From: G965279355 sp965279355
GTDB lineage: Bacteria > Pseudomonadota > Alphaproteobacteria > CACIAM-22H2
DNA: 64,000 nt
Assembly: GCA_965279355.1 (NCBI GenBank)
Contig: OZ257155.1
Location: 4,526,001-4,590,000, forward strand
Direction of reading: 5' to 3'
Made by a program: the position numbers and the translations under genes. Every line of letters starts with the position of its first letter. Position 1 is the stretch's first letter. The notes under the pieces are model-generated. The model saw only the letters and a program-made list of their open reading frames with translations, made no database searches and had not been told where the DNA came from. This document shows, piece by piece, positions 23,390-32,220 of this stretch.

Positions 23390-26300
23390 GTGGCCGCACC
23401 TCCATCCCCGACCCTGTTCGACCATGAGCTGCCTGCGCCGGACGATTCCCGCCGGCGCATCCGCGACGCCTTCCTTGCCGATGAGCGCGACACGATCCGC
23501 CGCTCCGCCGACGCCGTTGCCCTCGATCCTGCCGCCCGCGCCGCCATTACCGCTACCGCCACGGACCTCGTCACTGAAGTCCGCCGCCGTCCGCGTCCCG
23601 GCCTCGGTATCGAGGCGCTGCTGCAGGAATACGAGCTCGACACGCAGGAGGGTGTGGCGCTGCTCTGCCTCGCCGAGGCGCTGCTGCGCATCCCCGATGC
23701 CGAGACCGCCAATCGCCTGATCCACGACAAGCTGGCCTCAGGGAACTGGGACCGCCATGTCGGGCAGAGCCCCTCGGTGCTGGTCAACGCCGCGACCTGG
23801 GGCTTGGCGCTCACCGGCCGCCTGCTGCGGGAAGAGGAACTGGCGCAATCGGGCCTGATCGCGGCGCTGCGGCGCATCGTTGCGCGGCAGAGCGAGCCCT
23901 TGATGCGGGAAGCGATGGAAGCGGCGCTGCGCGTGCTTGGCCGTCAGTTCGTGATGGGGCGCAGCATCGACGAGGCGCTGTCGCGCGTTGCCGATGCCGC
24001 TGACTGGCTCTATTCCTTCGATATGCTGGGCGAGGCGGCGCGCACCGCCGACGATGCCGCGCGCTATACCGAGGCCTATCACGGCGCCATCGAGGCCATC
24101 GGCCGCAGCGCGAACGGCGCGGGTCCGATCGACGGCCCCGGCATCTCGGTCAAGCTGTCGGCACTGCACCCGCGTTATGAGTTCGCCCAGCGCGGCCGCC
24201 TGATGCGGGAACTGGTGCCGCGTGTGCAGGCGCTTGTCGCGGCGGCGCGACGCTGGGGCATCGGTCTCACCGTCGATGCCGAAGAAGCCGACCGGCTTGA
24301 TCTCTCGCTCGACATCATCGACGCGGTTCTCGCCGCCGATACGGCGGGCGGCTGGGACGGGTTCGGTCTTGCGGTGCAGGCCTATCAGAAGCGCACCCTG
24401 CCGCTGATCGAGTGGCTGATCGAACGGGCGCGCAAGCACAAGCGTCGCCTGATGGTGCGTCTGGTCAAGGGCGCCTACTGGGATTCAGAGATCAAGCGCG
24501 CGCAGGAGCGGGGCCTCGCCGGTTATCCGGTTTTCACCCGAAAATCCTGGACCGACCTGTCGTATCTCGCGGCTGCTCGCCTGATGCTGGGAGCACCCGA
24601 TGCGGTCTATCCGCAATTCGCGACGCACAACGCGCACACCCTGGCCGCCATTCACCACATGGCCGGCGGCACGCCGTTCGAGTTCCAACGGCTGCACGGC
24701 ATGGGTGAGACGCTGCATGAGGTCGTGCGCGAGACGCTAACCCCCGCGCATCGCTGCCGCATCTATGCGCCGGTCGGCAGCCACGAGGACCTGCTGCCGT
24801 ATCTGGTGCGCCGCCTGCTGGAGAACGGCGCCAACACGTCATTCGTGCATAAGGTCTCCGACCCCGACGTGCCGCTGGCGAAGGTGGTCGACGATCCTCT
24901 CTCCGCGCTGGAGCGGCGCGGCGCCGAGCCGCATCCGAAAATCCCACTGCCTGCCGATCTGTTCCCGGATCGCCGCAACAGCGGCGGGATCGACATCAGC
25001 GACGTTCCTGCAATGACGGCCCTGGCCGCCGAACTGCAGCAGGCGCGCGGTCAGGCTTGGCATGCGGCGCCGACGATCGCGGGCGACGGTACGGCGACCG
25101 ACCGCTTCGAACCGATGGATCGCGACCGCCGCATCGGTCAGGTGATCGAGGCGACCGAAGCGCAGGTCGATGCCGCTCTCGCCAAAGCGCACACGGCGCA
25201 GCCGGAGTGGGACCGCACCCCAGCCGACGCGCGCGCCCGTATCCTGGAGCGCGCGGCCGATCTTTTCGAATCCCATCGCGGCGCGCTGGTTGCGCGGATC
25301 GTCGGCGAGGGCGGGCGCATCATTCCCGACGCGCTGACGGAACTGCGCGAGGCTGTCGACTTTCTGCGCTTCTACGCTGCGGAGGCGCGGAAGAGTTTCT
25401 CGTCACCGATGCTGCTGCCCGGCCCGACCGGCGAGCGCAACACGCTGGCGCTCAACGGGCGCGGCGTGTTCGTCACCATCAGCCCGTGGAATTTCCCGCT
25501 GTCGATCTTCACGGGTCAGATCGCGGCGGCGCTGGCGGCGGGCAACAGCGTGATCGCCAAGCCCGCCGAGCAGACGCCGCTGATCGCGGCCGAGGCGGTG
25601 CGGCTGCTGCACCAGGCCGGCGTGCCCGCCGATGTGTTGCATCTGTTGCCCGGCGACGGAAGGATCGGCGCCTTTCTCACCCGCGATCCGCGTGTCTCCG
25701 GCGTCGCCTTCACCGGATCGACTGCCACCGGCTGGGCGATCAACCGCACGCTCGCCGCCCGCGACACGCCGATTGCTTCTCTGATCGCCGAGACGGGCGG
25801 GCAGAATGCGCTGATCGTCGATTCCTCGGCGCTGCCGGAGCAGGTGATCGCCGACGCGCTGCTCTCCGCCTATGACAGCGCGGGCCAGCGCTGCTCGGCC
25901 TTGCGCGTGATGTTCGTCCAGCACGACATCGCGGAGAAGGTGGAGCGCATGCTCTCCGGCGCGCTGGAGGAGCTTCGCATCGGCGATCCGTGGCTGCTGT
26001 CGACCGATATCGGCCCCGTTATCGATGCTGAGGCGCGAAAGATGCTCGACGATCATGTCGAGCTGCTGCGCAGTGCGGCGCGACCCGTCTACGACAGGCG
26101 GCTTCCCAAGCACCTGCCGCCCGGCGAGTTCGTGGCGCCCGCCGCCTTCGCCATCGACGATATCGGCTTCCTCAAAGGCGAGGTGTTCGGTCCGATCCTG
26201 CATATCGTGCGCTACGCCGCCGACCGCCTCGACAACGTAGTGGATGCGATCAACGCGACCGCCTTCGGCCTGACCCTGGGCATCCACAGTCGCCTCGACG

Positions 26301-26533
26301 AAACCGTGGCACGCATCGTGGCGCGGGCGCGGGTGGGGAACCTCTACGTGAACCGCTCCATGATCGGCGCCGTGGTCGGCGTCCAGCCCTTCGGCGGCGA
26401 AGGCCTCTCCGGCACCGGCCCCAAAGCCGGCGGCCCGCACTACCTGCCGCGCTTCGCAGTGGAACGTGCCATGTCCGTCAATACGACGGCCGCTGGCGGC
26501 AATGCGTCGCTGGTGTCTCTGGATGAAGAGTGA
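23390..26533 (+). CDS. putA: Bifunctional proline dehydrogenase/P5C dehydrogenase
   Basis: A 1047-residue short-form PutA. The N-terminal FAD-dependent proline dehydrogenase barrel spans roughly residues 90-480 (LVKGAYWDSEIKRAQ, then RCRIYAPVGSHEDLLPYLVRRLLENG). The NAD-dependent L-glutamate-gamma-semialdehyde dehydrogenase spans about 540-1020 (SPWNFPLSIFTGQ; catalytic Glu in AETGGQN; catalytic Cys in SAGQRCSALR). It converts proline to glutamate with channelling of P5C. There is no ribbon-helix-helix DNA-binding domain, so it is not an autorepressor. The start is a GTG at 23390 by best fit; the exact N terminus is uncertain. A palindromic repeat follows the stop. Confidence 0.96.
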   Translation: MAAPPSPTLFDHELPAPDDSRRRIRDAFLADERDTIRRSADAVALDPAARAAITATATDLVTEVRRRPRPGLGIEALLQEYELDTQEGVALLCLAEALLRIPDAETANRLIHDKLASGNWDRHVGQSPSVLVNAATWGLALTGRLLREEELAQSGLIAALRRIVARQSEPLMREAMEAALRVLGRQFVMGRSIDEALSRVADAADWLYSFDMLGEAARTADDAARYTEAYHGAIEAIGRSANGAGPIDGPGISVKLSALHPRYEFAQRGRLMRELVPRVQALVAAARRWGIGLTVDAEEADRLDLSLDIIDAVLAADTAGGWDGFGLAVQAYQKRTLPLIEWLIERARKHKRRLMVRLVKGAYWDSEIKRAQERGLAGYPVFTRKSWTDLSYLAAARLMLGAPDAVYPQFATHNAHTLAAIHHMAGGTPFEFQRLHGMGETLHEVVRETLTPAHRCRIYAPVGSHEDLLPYLVRRLLENGANTSFVHKVSDPDVPLAKVVDDPLSALERRGAEPHPKIPLPADLFPDRRNSGGIDISDVPAMTALAAELQQARGQAWHAAPTIAGDGTATDRFEPMDRDRRIGQVIEATEAQVDAALAKAHTAQPEWDRTPADARARILERAADLFESHRGALVARIVGEGGRIIPDALTELREAVDFLRFYAAEARKSFSSPMLLPGPTGERNTLALNGRGVFVTISPWNFPLSIFTGQIAAALAAGNSVIAKPAEQTPLIAAEAVRLLHQAGVPADVLHLLPGDGRIGAFLTRDPRVSGVAFTGSTATGWAINRTLAARDTPIASLIAETGGQNALIVDSSALPEQVIADALLSAYDSAGQRCSALRVMFVQHDIAEKVERMLSGALEELRIGDPWLLSTDIGPVIDAEARKMLDDHVELLRSAARPVYDRRLPKHLPPGEFVAPAAFAIDDIGFLKGEVFGPILHIVRYAADRLDNVVDAINATAFGLTLGIHSRLDETVARIVARARVGNLYVNRSMIGAVVGVQPFGGEGLSGTGPKAGGPHYLPRFAVERAMSVNTTAAGGNASLVSLDEE

Positions 26534-26555
26534 GGGTTCCAAAGTAATAACAAAT

Positions 26556-26667
26556 TGTCATCCCAGCGAAAGCTGGGACCCAGGTGGAGCGATCTCAACG
26601 CAGTGACGCCGGAACATCCTTGTAGCGAACACCCAACGGCTGGGTCCCAGCTTTCGCTGGGATGACA
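26556..26667. repeat. 112-bp palindromic extragenic repeat, copy 1
   Basis: Perfect 28-base inverted arms (26556-26583 and 26640-26667) enclose a 56-base centre. Each arm contains a smaller hairpin, CCCAGC-GAAA-GCTGGG on one strand. Read as protein it gives the VIPAKAG/CHPSESWDP-type peptides known to come from dispersed bacterial repeats. It lies 22 bases after putA and may also end its transcript. Confidence 0.9.
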
Positions 26668-26782
26668 GATAGTGAGGGTGGCAGATGCTGAGGATGCTAG
26701 GAAAAATTCACCGGAGAATGTCGGAACGGCCCCACGGGCAACGTCCTTGGGGCAGAGATGAACGCAATTCAGGGAGATGACG

Positions 26783-27214
26783 ATGACCACGCCTGCGATG
26801 CTCTGGACCGGCCGGATCCTGAGCGGCCTCTTCGCCCTGTTCATGCTGGGAGCCTCGATTTCGCCCAAGCTGCTCTTTCTGCCGGTGGCGGAGGAGACGA
26901 TGGCCCAGCTTGGCTGGCCGCCCGGCTATGCGTTCATGATCGGCATCATCGAGCTGGCCTGCCTCGTGCTCTATCTGATCCCGCGCACCAGCGTACTCGG
27001 CGCGGTGCTGATGATGGGGATTTTCGGCGGCGCGATGGCGACCCAGATCCGCGTCGACAACCCGCTCTTCAGCCACATCCTGTTCAGCGTCTATCTCGGG
27101 CTGTTCATGTGGGGAGGCCTGTGGCTGCGCGATGCGCGGGTTCGGGCGGTGTTTCCGGTGATACGGGCTGGGGTGACAGAAGCGCGTACCATGGCGGGCG
27201 AGAGGAGCGTTTGA
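26783..27214 (+). CDS. DoxX-like family membrane protein
   Basis: A 143-residue protein with four predicted membrane helices and the DoxX-like blocks TGRILSGLFALFMLGASISPKL and AFMIGIIELACLVLYLIPRTSVLGAVLM. Function in this family is poorly known; some members are linked to quinone or thiosulfate metabolism. The ATG at 26783 is preferred because AGGGAG sits six bases before it; an ATG two codons earlier abuts the ribosome site. It and the ABC ATPase downstream are enclosed by the two repeats. Confidence 0.85.
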   Translation: MTTPAMLWTGRILSGLFALFMLGASISPKLLFLPVAEETMAQLGWPPGYAFMIGIIELACLVLYLIPRTSVLGAVLMMGIFGGAMATQIRVDNPLFSHILFSVYLGLFMWGGLWLRDARVRAVFPVIRAGVTEARTMAGERSV

Positions 27215-27245
27215 CCCCGCCGGCAAACCGCGCGATTGTCCGGGC

Positions 27246-28007
27246 ATGACGTCGGAAATCCGCCTCTCCATCCGTCACCTGCGCAAGAGCTTCGGCGATC
27301 AGGTCGTCCTTGCGGACGTGTCCCTCGATATCGCGGCCGGCGAGACGCTGGTGCTGTTCGGGGCCTCGGCGTCGGGCAAGAGCGTGCTTGGCAAGTGCGT
27401 CCTCGGCCTGATGGCGCCCGATGGCGGCTCGATCCGAATCGACGGACAGGAGACGGCCAAGCTCGGTTCGGAAGAACGCGAGAAACTGCTGCGCCGGGTC
27501 GGCGTGCTGTTCCAGAACGGCGCGCTCTTCGACTCGCTGCCCATCTGGCACAACATCGCGTTCGGGCTCATCAACGGCAAGACGATGGCGAAGCCGGAGG
27601 CGCGCGCCCTGGCGATCCGGACACTCGCCGATGTCGGGCTGACGCCGGATGCGGCCGACCTGCTGCCCTCGGAACTGTCGGGTGGCATGCAGAAGCGCGT
27701 GGCGCTGGCCCGCGCCATCATCGGCAGCCCGGAGATCGCCATTCTCGACGCCCCGACCGACGGGCTCGATCCGATCGTCACCACGCATATCGACCGCATG
27801 ATCGTGCGGTCGCTGGCACAGATCAACGCGGCGGCGTTGGTGATCACGCAGGATATCGAAAGCGCCCGCCGCATCGGTAGCCGCGCCGCGTTCCTGCATC
27901 AGGGTCGGATCGTGTGGCAGGGACCGATGAGCGAGATCGACCGCTCCGGCAACCGCGATTTCGATGCGTTCCTCGGCAGCGACCGCCGCGTCAGCGCGGC
28001 GGAGTAG
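27246..28007 (+). CDS. MlaF-like ABC ATPase with substituted catalytic motifs
   Basis: A 253-residue ABC ATPase of the MlaF (phospholipid-trafficking) subgroup. The signature LSGGMQKRVALARAI (144-158), Q-loop (Gln90) and D-loop GLDP are normal. Three catalytic positions are not: Walker A is GASASGKS (39-46) with Ala at the usual fourth Gly; Walker B reads ILDAPTDGLDP, so the catalytic Glu after Asp168 is Ala169; and the H-loop His is Gln202 (VITQDI). ATP hydrolysis should be weak or absent, although nucleotide binding may persist. No MlaE/MlaD genes are nearby. The ORF is full length, so it is kept rather than called a pseudogene. Confidence 0.88.
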   Translation: MTSEIRLSIRHLRKSFGDQVVLADVSLDIAAGETLVLFGASASGKSVLGKCVLGLMAPDGGSIRIDGQETAKLGSEEREKLLRRVGVLFQNGALFDSLPIWHNIAFGLINGKTMAKPEARALAIRTLADVGLTPDAADLLPSELSGGMQKRVALARAIIGSPEIAILDAPTDGLDPIVTTHIDRMIVRSLAQINAAALVITQDIESARRIGSRAAFLHQGRIVWQGPMSEIDRSGNRDFDAFLGSDRRVSAAE

Positions 28008-28030
28008 AGCGCCCGCGCCGCAAATACGAT

Positions 28031-28142
28031 TGTCATCCCAGCGGAAGCTGGGACCCAGCTGTTGGGTGTCAGCCGGAAGAACGTTCCGTTGTGACTGTGT
28101 AGAGATTGCGCCACCTGGGTCCCAGCTTTCGCTGGGATGACA
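28031..28142. repeat. 112-bp palindromic extragenic repeat, copy 2 (inverted relative to copy 1)
   Basis: Arms at 28031-28058 and 28115-28142 match copy 1 with one base change. The 56-base centre aligns without gaps to the reverse complement of copy 1's centre at about 41 of 56 positions. The two elements are therefore inverted relative to each other around the DoxX/ABC pair. It begins 23 bases after the ATPase stop. Confidence 0.9.
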
Positions 28143-28288
28143 GATAAATAAAAGGCGGCGTGCATCGGTCCCACCCCGTTTCGACCCCCACACTTTACGG
28201 TAGAGAAACGCCCGCCCCGGGCTTAGGGTTCGGTCCATCCGGGTGACCGTCAACACGGCGCCCTACAATCGAAACAGGGGAGGGTGCG

Positions 28289-29368
28289 ATGAAATCAGGC
28301 GCTGTTCTGAAGTCCGTTGCCGTCGCGGTGTTCGCGTTCTCGTCCGCTGCCATCGCGCAGGCCCCGGCGCCCAACTACCCGCCGCCCCGGGAAGCCACCT
28401 ACATCACGAAGGACTTCAAATTCCACACTGGCGAGGTGATGGCGGAGCTGCGCCAGAACTATCGCACCATCGGCGAACGGACCGGCGAGCCGGTCGTGAT
28501 CATCCACGGCACCACCGGCAACGGCGGCGGCATGCTCAGCCCGGCCTATGCGGGTCAGCTGTTCGGCCCGGGTCAGCCGCTCGATGCGACCAAGTATTTC
28601 ATCATCCTGCCCGATGCCATCGGCCACGGCAAAACCAGCAAACCGTCCGACGGCATGAAGGCGGCGTTTCCGAAATACAACTATGACGACATGGTGCAGG
28701 CGCAGTACCGGCTGGTGACCGAAGGCCTCGGCATTCGCCATGTGCGGCTTGTCACCGGAAATTCCATGGGCGGCATGCACACCTGGATCTGGGGCACGAC
28801 CTATCCCGGCTTTATGGACGCGCTGGCGCCGATGGCCTCGCAGCCGACCGAGATGGCCAGCCGCAACTGGATGCTGCGCCGCCTGATTACGGATTCCATC
28901 CGCAACGATCCGGCGTGGATGAACGGCAACTACACGGCGCAGCCGTCGTCGGTGAAGTTCGCCAGCGTGTTCTTCAACATCGCCACCAACGGCGGCACGA
29001 TCGCACTGCAGAACATGGCGCCGACCCGCGAAGCGGCCGACAAGCTTCTCAATGAGCGGCTGGCCGCGCCGTTCCCGGCGGACGCCAACGACATCCTCTA
29101 TGCCTGGGATTCGTCGCGCGACTACAACCCGGCGCCGAAGCTGGAAAACATCCAGGCGCATCTGCTGGTGATCAACGCCGCCGACGACGAACGCAACCCG
29201 CCCCAGACCGGCGTCATGGACCGCGAACTGAAGCGCGTGAAGAACGCGAAACTCCACCTGATCCCGGAAAGCGCCGAGAGCCGCGGCCACGCGACGACGG
29301 GGAACGCCAGGTTCTATGCGAAGGAGCTGGCGGAGTTGCTGCAGACGGCGCCGAAGCGGGGGATGTGA
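28289..29368 (+). CDS. Secreted alpha/beta hydrolase, homoserine-acetyltransferase-like
   Basis: A 359-residue protein with a signal peptide (SVAVAVFAFSSAAIAQA, cleavage near residue 24). It has an alpha/beta-hydrolase fold like MetX-type acyltransferases: VVIIHGTTGNGGG oxyanion region, nucleophile elbow GNSMGGMH (Ser at about 152), Asp in INAADDERNPP and a late His in SRGHATTG. MetX enzymes are cytoplasmic, so an exported relative is more likely a periplasmic esterase or lactone hydrolase. GGGGAGGG precedes the ATG. Neighbouring genes give no pathway hint. Confidence 0.88.
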   Translation: MKSGAVLKSVAVAVFAFSSAAIAQAPAPNYPPPREATYITKDFKFHTGEVMAELRQNYRTIGERTGEPVVIIHGTTGNGGGMLSPAYAGQLFGPGQPLDATKYFIILPDAIGHGKTSKPSDGMKAAFPKYNYDDMVQAQYRLVTEGLGIRHVRLVTGNSMGGMHTWIWGTTYPGFMDALAPMASQPTEMASRNWMLRRLITDSIRNDPAWMNGNYTAQPSSVKFASVFFNIATNGGTIALQNMAPTREAADKLLNERLAAPFPADANDILYAWDSSRDYNPAPKLENIQAHLLVINAADDERNPPQTGVMDRELKRVKNAKLHLIPESAESRGHATTGNARFYAKELAELLQTAPKRGM

Positions 29369-29471
29369 GGCCTGAGGCTCATTACCTTCCAGGTAATTGA
29401 GACGCTTCTTCGGCGGGCTTAAATCTTCTTCAGGCATCGGATTTCGGTGCCGGAATGAAGGAGATCCCGCC

Positions 29472-29699
29472 ATGGACCCCTCTGCTGCAAAACTCATCGG
29501 TGCCGGACTGGCGACCATTGCCCTGGCCGGCGTGGGGGTCGGCATCGGCAATATCTTCGGGTCGTTCGTCTCCGGCGCGCTGCGCAATCCGGCGGCGGCG
29601 CCCAAGGTGTTCGGCAACGTGCTGCTGGGCTTTGCGCTCACCGAGGCGATCGCGCTGTTCGCGCTGGTGATCGCGATGCTGATCCTGTTCGTGTTCTGA
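29472..29699 (+). CDS. F-type ATP synthase subunit c-like protein (orphan)
   Basis: A 75-residue double-helix proteolipid. The first helix carries the glycine repeat GVGVGIG (21-27), the polar loop is ALRNPAAAP (36-44), and the proton-carrying carboxylate Glu58 is in FALTEAIALFA. All features of a working alphaproteobacterial AtpE are present. AAGGAG precedes the ATG. No atpI, atpB or atpF genes surround it, whereas alphaproteobacterial c-subunit genes normally sit in that F0 operon. It may be a paralogue, or a relocated atpE. It is followed after 23 bases by a small membrane-protein gene. Confidence 0.87.
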   Translation: MDPSAAKLIGAGLATIALAGVGVGIGNIFGSFVSGALRNPAAAPKVFGNVLLGFALTEAIALFALVIAMLILFVF

Positions 29700-29722
29700 C
29701 CGCCGGGAAGAGGAGAGCCATC

Positions 29723-30067
29723 ATGTACAAGATCAGGTTCCTGCTGACCGTCTATGCGCGGGATGCCTACAAGGTGCTGGCGGCGCTGGTAGCCGCTGGC
29801 GCAGGGGTCACCGTCGCGGCGTCGTTCACGCCGTTCTCGGGCGCGGTGGCGCTGGTGTTCGCGCTGTTTGTCGGTGCGCTCGTCGCCGGGGCCGTGACGC
29901 TCGCTATCCTGATGCTGAATGTCGTGGTGGCGGCCGGGATGCATCGCGGCATCGAACGGTTCGAGGCGGCGTACAACAGCTACCGGCTCGCCAACAACAT
30001 CCCCGACATCTTCTACGAGGAGATGGATCTGGAGGACGCTAGGGCGCGGGGGTCGACCGCGAAGTGA
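29723..30067 (+). CDS. Two-helix membrane protein next to the orphan c subunit (114 aa)
   Basis: GAGGAGAG precedes the ATG. The product has two long hydrophobic helices (about residues 18-40 and 44-72) and a polar C-terminal tail containing FEAAYNSYRLANNIPDIFYEEMDLED. I do not recognise the family. It is 23 bases after the c-subunit-like gene in the same direction, so the two are probably co-expressed. A role as partner or assembly factor for the small proteolipid is conjecture. Confidence 0.7.
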   Translation: MYKIRFLLTVYARDAYKVLAALVAAGAGVTVAASFTPFSGAVALVFALFVGALVAGAVTLAILMLNVVVAAGMHRGIERFEAAYNSYRLANNIPDIFYEEMDLEDARARGSTAK

Positions 30068-30070
30068 CCG

Positions 30071-30610
30071 CTACCGGCGCTCCGATTTCGTGAAGAATTC
30101 GGTGACCTGGGCCACGGTGATGCCGAGTTTGGTCACGTCGACCCGGTTCATCATCATTGAGCCGTCGCCGAGTCCGTACATCCACTGCCGCATATGGACG
30201 TTCTTGAGCGGATTGCCGGGATCAAGCGCCAGCGTGTAGTTGAGGCGGAAGGCGTTGCCGTGTGCCTCGCCGGTGGCGATGCCGATCACGTCGTTGGCCG
30301 TGCCCTCATAACGATGTGCATCGAGGCGGCGCAGGCGCCAGGTGCGGGTCTGCGTGCGGCCGTCGTCGAAGGCGAAGGACTGGTCGAGGATGAGATCGGC
30401 GCCGTCCATGCGGCCGTCGATCGCGGTGGTGAAGCGGCTGCTGGGATCGCCGTTGCGGGTCTCGATCACGCCCCAGGACGTGATGTGGCCGGTGAAGAAT
30501 TTCTCCGGCTCGAAGCGCGGTTCTCCTGAAGCGAAGTCGGCGGGCGCCAGCGCGCTGCAGGCGGGGAGGGCGGCGAGGAGAAGGGCGCAAAGAAAGCGGC
30601 GAAGGTTCAT
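30071..30610 (-). CDS. DUF3833 family lipoprotein
   Basis: A 179-residue protein with a lipoprotein signal: LLAALPAC puts the acylated Cys near residue 18. The mature part contains FTGHITSWGVIETRNGDPSSRF and DAHRYEGTANDVIGIATGEAHGN, typical of DUF3833, a family of envelope lipoproteins in proteobacteria with a lipocalin-like beta-rich fold. The function is unknown. It is convergent with the two-helix membrane-protein gene, only 3 bases apart. Confidence 0.86.
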   Translation of the reverse strand: MNLRRFLCALLLAALPACSALAPADFASGEPRFEPEKFFTGHITSWGVIETRNGDPSSRFTTAIDGRMDGADLILDQSFAFDDGRTQTRTWRLRRLDAHRYEGTANDVIGIATGEAHGNAFRLNYTLALDPGNPLKNVHMRQWMYGLGDGSMMMNRVDVTKLGITVAQVTEFFTKSERR

Positions 30611-30661
30611 CCGGCGATTACTGCGCCTTTTCCGGGGCAGGCGCGACCGCGATCTGGCCGG

Positions 30662-30877
30662 TCAGCGGCGGGGTGGCTTGTGCCAGGCTTTTGCCTTGGA
30701 GATCGGGCGGTCGCGGCGGATCTGCTGCTCGATGGCGTCGATCGCGCCGGTGCCGGCCTTCTCGGCGACCTCGATCAGGCCCTCGACGCTGACACCGAGA
30801 CGGCTGGACCAGTAAAGCAATTCATGGGGTTGGCGGATGTCGAGGCGCGCGCCGTGCCCCTCCGGATGGCTCTCCAT
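30662..30877 (-). CDS. DUF3606 domain protein (71 aa)
   Basis: A 71-residue soluble protein. LDIRQPHELLYWSSRLGVSVEGLIEVAEKAG matches the DUF3606 pattern (D..d..Ev.yW...lgvs...L...v...G), a small helical family often seen in soil proteobacteria near stress genes. The ATG at 30877 follows AAAGAGGT; the longer upstream frame overlaps a terminator and is rejected. The role is unknown. Confidence 0.75.
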   Translation of the reverse strand: MESHPEGHGARLDIRQPHELLYWSSRLGVSVEGLIEVAEKAGTGAIDAIEQQIRRDRPISKAKAWHKPPRR

Positions 30878-30960
30878 GGGTACCTCTTTCCGTTCCAGCG
30901 GACTCAACCGGATCGGAAGGCGACAGTTCCCCGGCCCCTGCAAATAAAATGGGGGTGCAA

Positions 30961-30994
30961 ATAAAAACGCCGCGGGACCGAAATCCCGCGGCGT
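30961..30994 (-). terminator. Rho-independent terminator of the MetE-like gene
   Basis: A perfect 11-base-pair stem (30967-30977 with 30984-30994) and a 6-base loop, followed on the minus strand by TTTTTA. It lies 26 bases after the stop of the gene at 31021-32169. Confidence 0.85.
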
Positions 30995-31020
30995 CTTCAA
31001 TTGACCCGAAAGAGGGAGAC

Positions 31021-32169
31021 TTACTTCGCCGAGCCCCAGACTTCGGTGGCCGTTTCGACGGCGAGCTCAAGCTTGCGCTTCTGCACGTCGTCGGTGATCG
31101 GGTTGCCGCGGAACACGCTGGCGAAGCCGCATTGCGGGCTGAGGCACAGGTTTTCCAGCGGCACGTATTTGGCCGCCTCGTCGATGCGGCGCTTCAGGGT
31201 GTCCTTGGATTCCATCGCCGGCAGCTTCGAACTGATGAGCCCCAGCACGATGCGCTTGTGCGAGCCCTTCGGGAAGAAGCGCAGCGGGGCGAAATCGCCG
31301 GAGCGGTTGTCGTCGTACTCCAGGAAATACGCATCGACGTTGACTTCATTGAGCAGCGAGTCGGCAACCGGCTCGTAGCCGCCTTCGGCGGCCCAGCGGC
31401 CCTGCGAATTACCGCGGCAGAGATGGATGCCAACGACCATGCTGGCGGGACGGTTGGCGATCGAGGCATTGATGACGCTGGCGAAACGCGCCGGCATCTC
31501 GGCCGGATCGTCGCCCACCGCCTTGAAGCTGTCGCGCAGTTTGGAATCGCAGAGATAGGCGTAGTTGGTGTCGTCGAGCTGTACGTAGTTGCAGCCGGCG
31601 GCGCTGAGCTGCTTCAGCTCATCCTCGAACACCTTGCCGATATCGGCCCAGAATTCCTTGAGGTCGGGATAGGCGACCTTGTCGATCGCCGCACGGCCGC
31701 CGCGCAGCAGCATGGTCGGCGACGGAATGGTCTGTTTGGGCGTGCGAGCGGTGTGTTCCTTCACGAACTTGAAGTTGTCGACCTCGATCGGCTTCGAATG
31801 ACGCAGCTTGCCGGTCACCTGGAAACCGCGCGGCGCAAAAGGACGGTTCTCCTTCGGCGATTCCTTGTCGAACCCGCCGCCGACCGAACCCTGCACGGCA
31901 AGGCGGCCCTGGGCGCCGGCACCGTCGAGCTTCTCGATGAAGTCTGCATGGAAGGAGGAGCGGCGGAACTCACCGTCGGTGACGGCGTGAAGGCCGACCG
32001 ATTCCTGGAGCTTGATGACGTCGAGGATCGCCTTGTCTTCGAGCTTCTTCAGCTCGGCCTGCGGGAACTTGCCCTCGAGCCACTTCTCGTGCGCGTCCTT
32101 CAGGGGTTCGGGACGAAGAAGACTGCCGACCTGATCCGCGCGATGAGGAAAATTCAACGTTTTAGCCAT
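31021..32169 (-). CDS. MetE C-terminal-domain-like cobalamin-independent methyltransferase
   Basis: A 382-residue protein equivalent to the catalytic C-terminal barrel of MetE, lacking the N-terminal half. RADQVGSLLRPEPL opens the barrel. The zinc ligands are likely the His and Cys in GIHLCRGN (about residue 245), a Glu in FLEYDD (about 280) and the Cys in LSPQCGFASV (about 343). Single-barrel relatives transfer methyl groups from methylated thiols or corrinoid-free donors; not all make methionine. The gene has its own strong terminator. Upstream is a DUF3237 gene in the same direction. Confidence 0.9.
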   Translation of the reverse strand: MAKTLNFPHRADQVGSLLRPEPLKDAHEKWLEGKFPQAELKKLEDKAILDVIKLQESVGLHAVTDGEFRRSSFHADFIEKLDGAGAQGRLAVQGSVGGGFDKESPKENRPFAPRGFQVTGKLRHSKPIEVDNFKFVKEHTARTPKQTIPSPTMLLRGGRAAIDKVAYPDLKEFWADIGKVFEDELKQLSAAGCNYVQLDDTNYAYLCDSKLRDSFKAVGDDPAEMPARFASVINASIANRPASMVVGIHLCRGNSQGRWAAEGGYEPVADSLLNEVNVDAYFLEYDDNRSGDFAPLRFFPKGSHKRIVLGLISSKLPAMESKDTLKRRIDEAAKYVPLENLCLSPQCGFASVFRGNPITDDVQKRKLELAVETATEVWGSAK

Positions 32170-32220
32170 GGCAAAACTCGCTAGCTCCTGACAGTTGATT
32201 CGATGTGCTGGAGGTCCAGA

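Noticed and set aside
26440..28256. ORFs containing VIPAKAG/CHPSESWDP-type peptides
   Set aside because: These peptides are translations of the palindromic repeats, not proteins.
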